A stretch of DNA of 64,000 bases. It comes from Azotimanducus sp963663145 (GTDB taxonomy: Bacteria > Pseudomonadota > Gammaproteobacteria > Pseudomonadales > Azotimanducaceae). A program made the position numbers and the translations under genes. Shown here in pieces: positions 61,289 to 64,000 of the stretch; the first letter of the stretch is position 1; each line of letters starts with the position of its first letter. The notes beneath the pieces are model-generated. The model was not told where the DNA came from. It ran no database searches and saw only the letters and a program-made list of their open reading frames with translations. The stretch lies in assembly GCA_963663145.1 (NCBI GenBank), contig OY760134.1, forward strand, positions 2,108,001 through 2,172,000. The letters run 5' to 3'.

Positions 61289-62761
61289 TCAACCGAAGCC
61301 TATGTCCGCCACGTCTTTCGGAACCAGCGGATAGTTGATTCCTGACCACTTCTGCACGACGCGCACGACTTGGCAGGCATAACCGAATTCGTTGTCATAC
61401 CAACCATAGAGGACGACACGGTTGCCATCAACAATAGTGGCGCCGCCATCAACGATGACCGCATGTCGGTTACCGACAAAGTCTGATGACACTACCTCTT
61501 CGGACTCGGTGTAGTCGAGTTGCCGCTGCAAACTCGAGTGCAGCGCCGCGTTGCGCAGGAACTCATTGACCTCTTCACGCGAAGTTTCGCTGTGCAGGGC
61601 AAGGTTGAAGATCGCTAGGGACACGTTGGGGGTGGGCACGCGAATCGCGTTACTGGTCAGTCGGCCATGTAATTCGGGCAGAAATTCAGAGGCGGCCTTG
61701 GAGGCTCCGGTCTCGGTGATGACAAGATTGAGCGGTGCGCCACGACCTCGGCGGTTTTTCTTATGAAAGTTGTCGATCAGGTTCTGATCGTTGGTATAGG
61801 CATGCACCGTCTCTATATGACCATGATCGATGCCAAATCTGTCCTGCATGGCTCTGAGCACCGGCACGATCGCGTTGGTCGTGCAGGATGCCGCGCCGAG
61901 CAAATGTTCGTCTTGGGAGATGTCACGCGAATTGATTCCCGAAATCACATTGCGAATGCCTTCCTTGGCCGGCGCGGTCAGAATGGCCTTGGACGCTCCC
62001 TTGGCTTGCAGATGTCGGCCCAAACCTTCAAGGTCTCTCCACACGCCCGTATTGTCAATCACTATGGCGTTCGAAATACCGTAGGCCTCGTAATCGACAT
62101 CTTCCGGGGCGTCGGAATGGATCAATCGAATAACGTTGCCGTTGGCAATGATGCACTGATTCGCCTCATCGACGCGAATAGTGCCGAGAAACGTGCCGTG
62201 TACCGAATCTCGGCGCAGTAGCGCCGCACGCTTAGCGAGATCACCCGAACCTTCCCTGCGCGCCACTATGGCTCTCAAGCACAGTTGCTGCCCGCCCCCA
62301 GTCTTCTCAATCAACAGCCTTGCCAGCAGTCGCCCGATTCGCCCAAATCCATACAGCACAACATCTTGAGGCGATTCGATCGGCGGAACGTGCCGACCGA
62401 TGATCTCCGCGCATTCGCGTTGAAGAAATGCGCCTATCGTAATGCCATTGCCTTCACTCTCGTCCATGAAGCGCACGGTGAGCTTGCCGATATCAATATG
62501 TGACGGTCCCAGATCCAACTTCGACAAGGCTTCCAGCAAGGGGTAGCTGTGAAACTCCGAGAGCTCCTTGTGCGCGACCTGTCGAACATAGCGATGCGTC
62601 TTCATGATCTGCATCACGCTTCGGCTGTGCAGAGCGCGACCGTAGCAGTAGCACACCACGTTGCGACGATACAGCGAGCCAATGATTGGAATCATGGCCT
62701 CTGCCAGCGCCTCGCGCTCCTTCCAATCAGGAAAGTAGTCTTCGAGATGAGGCAGTGTCAT
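61289..62761 (-). CDS. gap: long-form glyceraldehyde-3-phosphate dehydrogenase
   Basis: 490 residues. The NAD-binding motif VVLYGFGRIGRLLARLLIE starts only after about 145 residues, so there is an N-terminal extension of the type seen in the long Gap of some Gammaproteobacteria. The catalytic cysteine is in AASCTTNAIVPVL and the histidine region in TVHAYTNDQNLID. Glycolytic or gluconeogenic; the extension's role is not evident. Confidence 0.88.
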   Translation of the reverse strand: MTLPHLEDYFPDWKEREALAEAMIPIIGSLYRRNVVCYCYGRALHSRSVMQIMKTHRYVRQVAHKELSEFHSYPLLEALSKLDLGPSHIDIGKLTVRFMDESEGNGITIGAFLQRECAEIIGRHVPPIESPQDVVLYGFGRIGRLLARLLIEKTGGGQQLCLRAIVARREGSGDLAKRAALLRRDSVHGTFLGTIRVDEANQCIIANGNVIRLIHSDAPEDVDYEAYGISNAIVIDNTGVWRDLEGLGRHLQAKGASKAILTAPAKEGIRNVISGINSRDISQDEHLLGAASCTTNAIVPVLRAMQDRFGIDHGHIETVHAYTNDQNLIDNFHKKNRRGRGAPLNLVITETGASKAASEFLPELHGRLTSNAIRVPTPNVSLAIFNLALHSETSREEVNEFLRNAALHSSLQRQLDYTESEEVVSSDFVGNRHAVIVDGGATIVDGNRVVLYGWYDNEFGYACQVVRVVQKWSGINYPLVPKDVADIGFG

Positions 62762-62788
62762 GGACTTCTGAAGTGCGCAGCAATCACG

Positions 62789-63844
62789 CTAACGAAAGCT
62801 CTCGTTGATGGCATCAAGCGCATCTCTTCCCGGGCAAAGGTCTTCTTCGGCCAGCGCGTTGAGCGGCGTGTCGGAGAGATTCAATATATGGTGTGTGTTC
62901 TGGGCTTCGGGGTCGACATAGAGCAACCCGGTCACGATTTCACCTTCGCGCTGCTTCTCTCCGATGTAGCTCGCGGCGCGCAAGGCATCGTGCGGGTCGT
63001 AATCGGCACGAAGTTTGCGCAGGCGAAGTCTGGACCCGTCCGGCATGGTGACATCCTGCTTTTCGCCCTCCCCGTATTCGGCGATCATCTCGGCGTGCGG
63101 GGCCACATAGTCCGCACTGATCACCGGCCCCTGCTTGCTGCGCATGTGCTGATAGCTCTTGGTGGAGCCACTATGGTTGTTGAATGCCACGCAGGGTGAG
63201 ATCACGTCTATGAAGGCGAATCCCTGATGCATGAGACCGGCCTTAATCAACCCGACGAGCTGTCGCTTGTCCCCGGAAAAGCTCCGCGCGACGAACGTGG
63301 CGCCGATTTGCAATGCCATGGTGACGAGATCAATCGGCTCGTAGAGATTCGGCACACCCCGCTTGGAAGTGGAACCCATATCGTTAGTCGCCGAAAACTG
63401 TCCCTTGGTCAGCCCATAGGTGCCGTTGTTGTCCACAACGTAAAGCATGTTGATGCGGCGCCTGACCACATGCGCGAACTGACCCAAGCCGATCGAGGCA
63501 CTATCTCCATCGCCGGAGATGCCCAAGCAATAGAGTTCCTTGTTGGCGAGACTCGCGCCCGTGGCAACGGACGGCATGCGCCCGTGCACCGAATTGAAGC
63601 CATGCGAATGGCCAAGAAAGTAGTTGGGTGTCTTCGATGAGCATCCAATCCCCGATACTTTCAAGAACTTATGAGGTGGCAGGCCCAGTTCGGCGCAGGC
63701 GGCAACGATTGAAGCGCTCACGGCATCATGTCCGCACCCCGCGCACAGGGTGGACACCGTGCCTTCGTAGTCGCGCCGTGTGAGGCCAATCTCATTGAGG
63801 CTCAGCGCCGGGTGACGCGCTATGGGTTTTTCGACAAAGGTCAT
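62789..63844 (-). CDS. korB: 2-oxoacid:ferredoxin oxidoreductase beta subunit
   Basis: 351 residues. TPP-binding signatures are CAGCGHDAVSASIV, ISGDGDSASIGLGQFAHVVRR and YVVDNNGTYGLTKGQFSAT. Together with the preceding alpha subunit it would oxidise 2-oxoglutarate (or another 2-oxoacid) to the acyl-CoA with ferredoxin reduction. The gap gene starts 27 bp after its stop. Confidence 0.92.
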   Translation of the reverse strand: MTFVEKPIARHPALSLNEIGLTRRDYEGTVSTLCAGCGHDAVSASIVAACAELGLPPHKFLKVSGIGCSSKTPNYFLGHSHGFNSVHGRMPSVATGASLANKELYCLGISGDGDSASIGLGQFAHVVRRRINMLYVVDNNGTYGLTKGQFSATNDMGSTSKRGVPNLYEPIDLVTMALQIGATFVARSFSGDKRQLVGLIKAGLMHQGFAFIDVISPCVAFNNHSGSTKSYQHMRSKQGPVISADYVAPHAEMIAEYGEGEKQDVTMPDGSRLRLRKLRADYDPHDALRAASYIGEKQREGEIVTGLLYVDPEAQNTHHILNLSDTPLNALAEEDLCPGRDALDAINESFR

Positions 63845-63888
63845 TGTGTCTCACTCCGCCTTCGCACAATATGCTCTCGATTCGTCCA

Positions 63889-64000
63889 TCAAGAAAACCT
63901 CAACACGCGCGGACGCATTCTCTCGCGCATTTGTTCTTCCAGCCAAGAGAGTATCTGGTCGTAAATCTCGCCCGCGGCAATCGCCAATCCCCCGTAGTAG
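63889..64000 (-). CDS. korA: 2-oxoacid:ferredoxin oxidoreductase alpha subunit, C-terminal end (cut by window edge)
   Basis: The last 36 codons on the minus strand read YYGGLAIAAGEIYDQILSWLE and end at a TGA at 63889-63891. This is the usual C-terminus of KorA-type alpha subunits. The gene continues beyond the window. KorB starts 44 bp after the stop. Confidence 0.75.
   Translation of the reverse strand, partial: YYGGLAIAAGEIYDQILSWLEEQMRERMRPRVLRFS

Overview
The window looks like the chromosome of a heterotrophic, probably marine, gammaproteobacterium. This rests on gene content and order only: an exbB-exbD-kdsB cluster (Gram-negative envelope), the gammaproteobacterial order pilB-pilC-pilD-coaE, and many short-chain dehydrogenases, hydrolases, an acyl-CoA dehydrogenase, a sulfotransferase and DUF3604/DUF1214 proteins. 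Several starts are TTG or GTG with a good ribosome binding site in front. No rRNA, standard tRNA, CRISPR array, intact insertion sequence or integrase was seen.

Layout. 0.1-3.2 kb: kdsB, exbD, exbB (minus) and a radical SAM protein of the PA0069 type. 3.3-7.0 kb: a TonB-receptor relic, then a PotD/PotB/PotC-like ABC importer with no ATPase beside it. 7.1-16.4 kb: an SDR, the bacterial RNA-repair pair Pnkp-Hen1, a YdjM-like membrane hydrolase, an epoxide hydrolase, a type-B carboxylesterase and a crotonase. 16.6-28 kb: a Tat-exported amidohydrolase, an AbiE toxin-antitoxin locus, a lipase-type esterase, a Phd-PIN toxin-antitoxin pair, an MFS transporter, SDRs, TerB, a sulfotransferase and a secreted nuclease. 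28-33.7 kb: DUF1214 protein, then coaE-pilD-pilC-pilB. 33.9-40 kb: acyl-CoA dehydrogenase, a broken DUF4143 ATPase, small metabolic genes, an orphan antitoxin and a DUF3604 protein.

40.1-50.8 kb is the most unusual part. It is a 10.9-kb segment bounded by two 180-bp direct repeats (176/180 identical) that each carry the junction between the DUF3604 gene and a HEPN gene, so both neighbours stay intact. Inside, eight minus-strand genes nearly all encode envelope proteins: a secreted trypsin-like protein with a dead catalytic triad and 360-bp tandem repeats, two lipoproteins, an OmpA-domain protein, a four-helix membrane protein, a secreted protein of unknown family, a LemA protein and a small membrane protein. 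A run of 19 G lies upstream of the first gene. I could not match this set to a described system.

50.9-59.1 kb is defence and toxin-antitoxin rich: MNT-HEPN, FitAB/VapBC, an aldehyde dehydrogenase, a DUF6036 nucleotidyltransferase pair, an MmeI-like single-chain restriction-modification enzyme and a ribbon-helix-helix/PIN pair. 59.3-59.45 kb holds a possible structured RNA with tRNA-like ends. 59.5-64 kb returns to metabolism: a fumarylacetoacetate-hydrolase family enzyme, a GNAT acetyltransferase, a long-form GAPDH and 2-oxoacid:ferredoxin oxidoreductase subunits, the alpha subunit running off the window edge.
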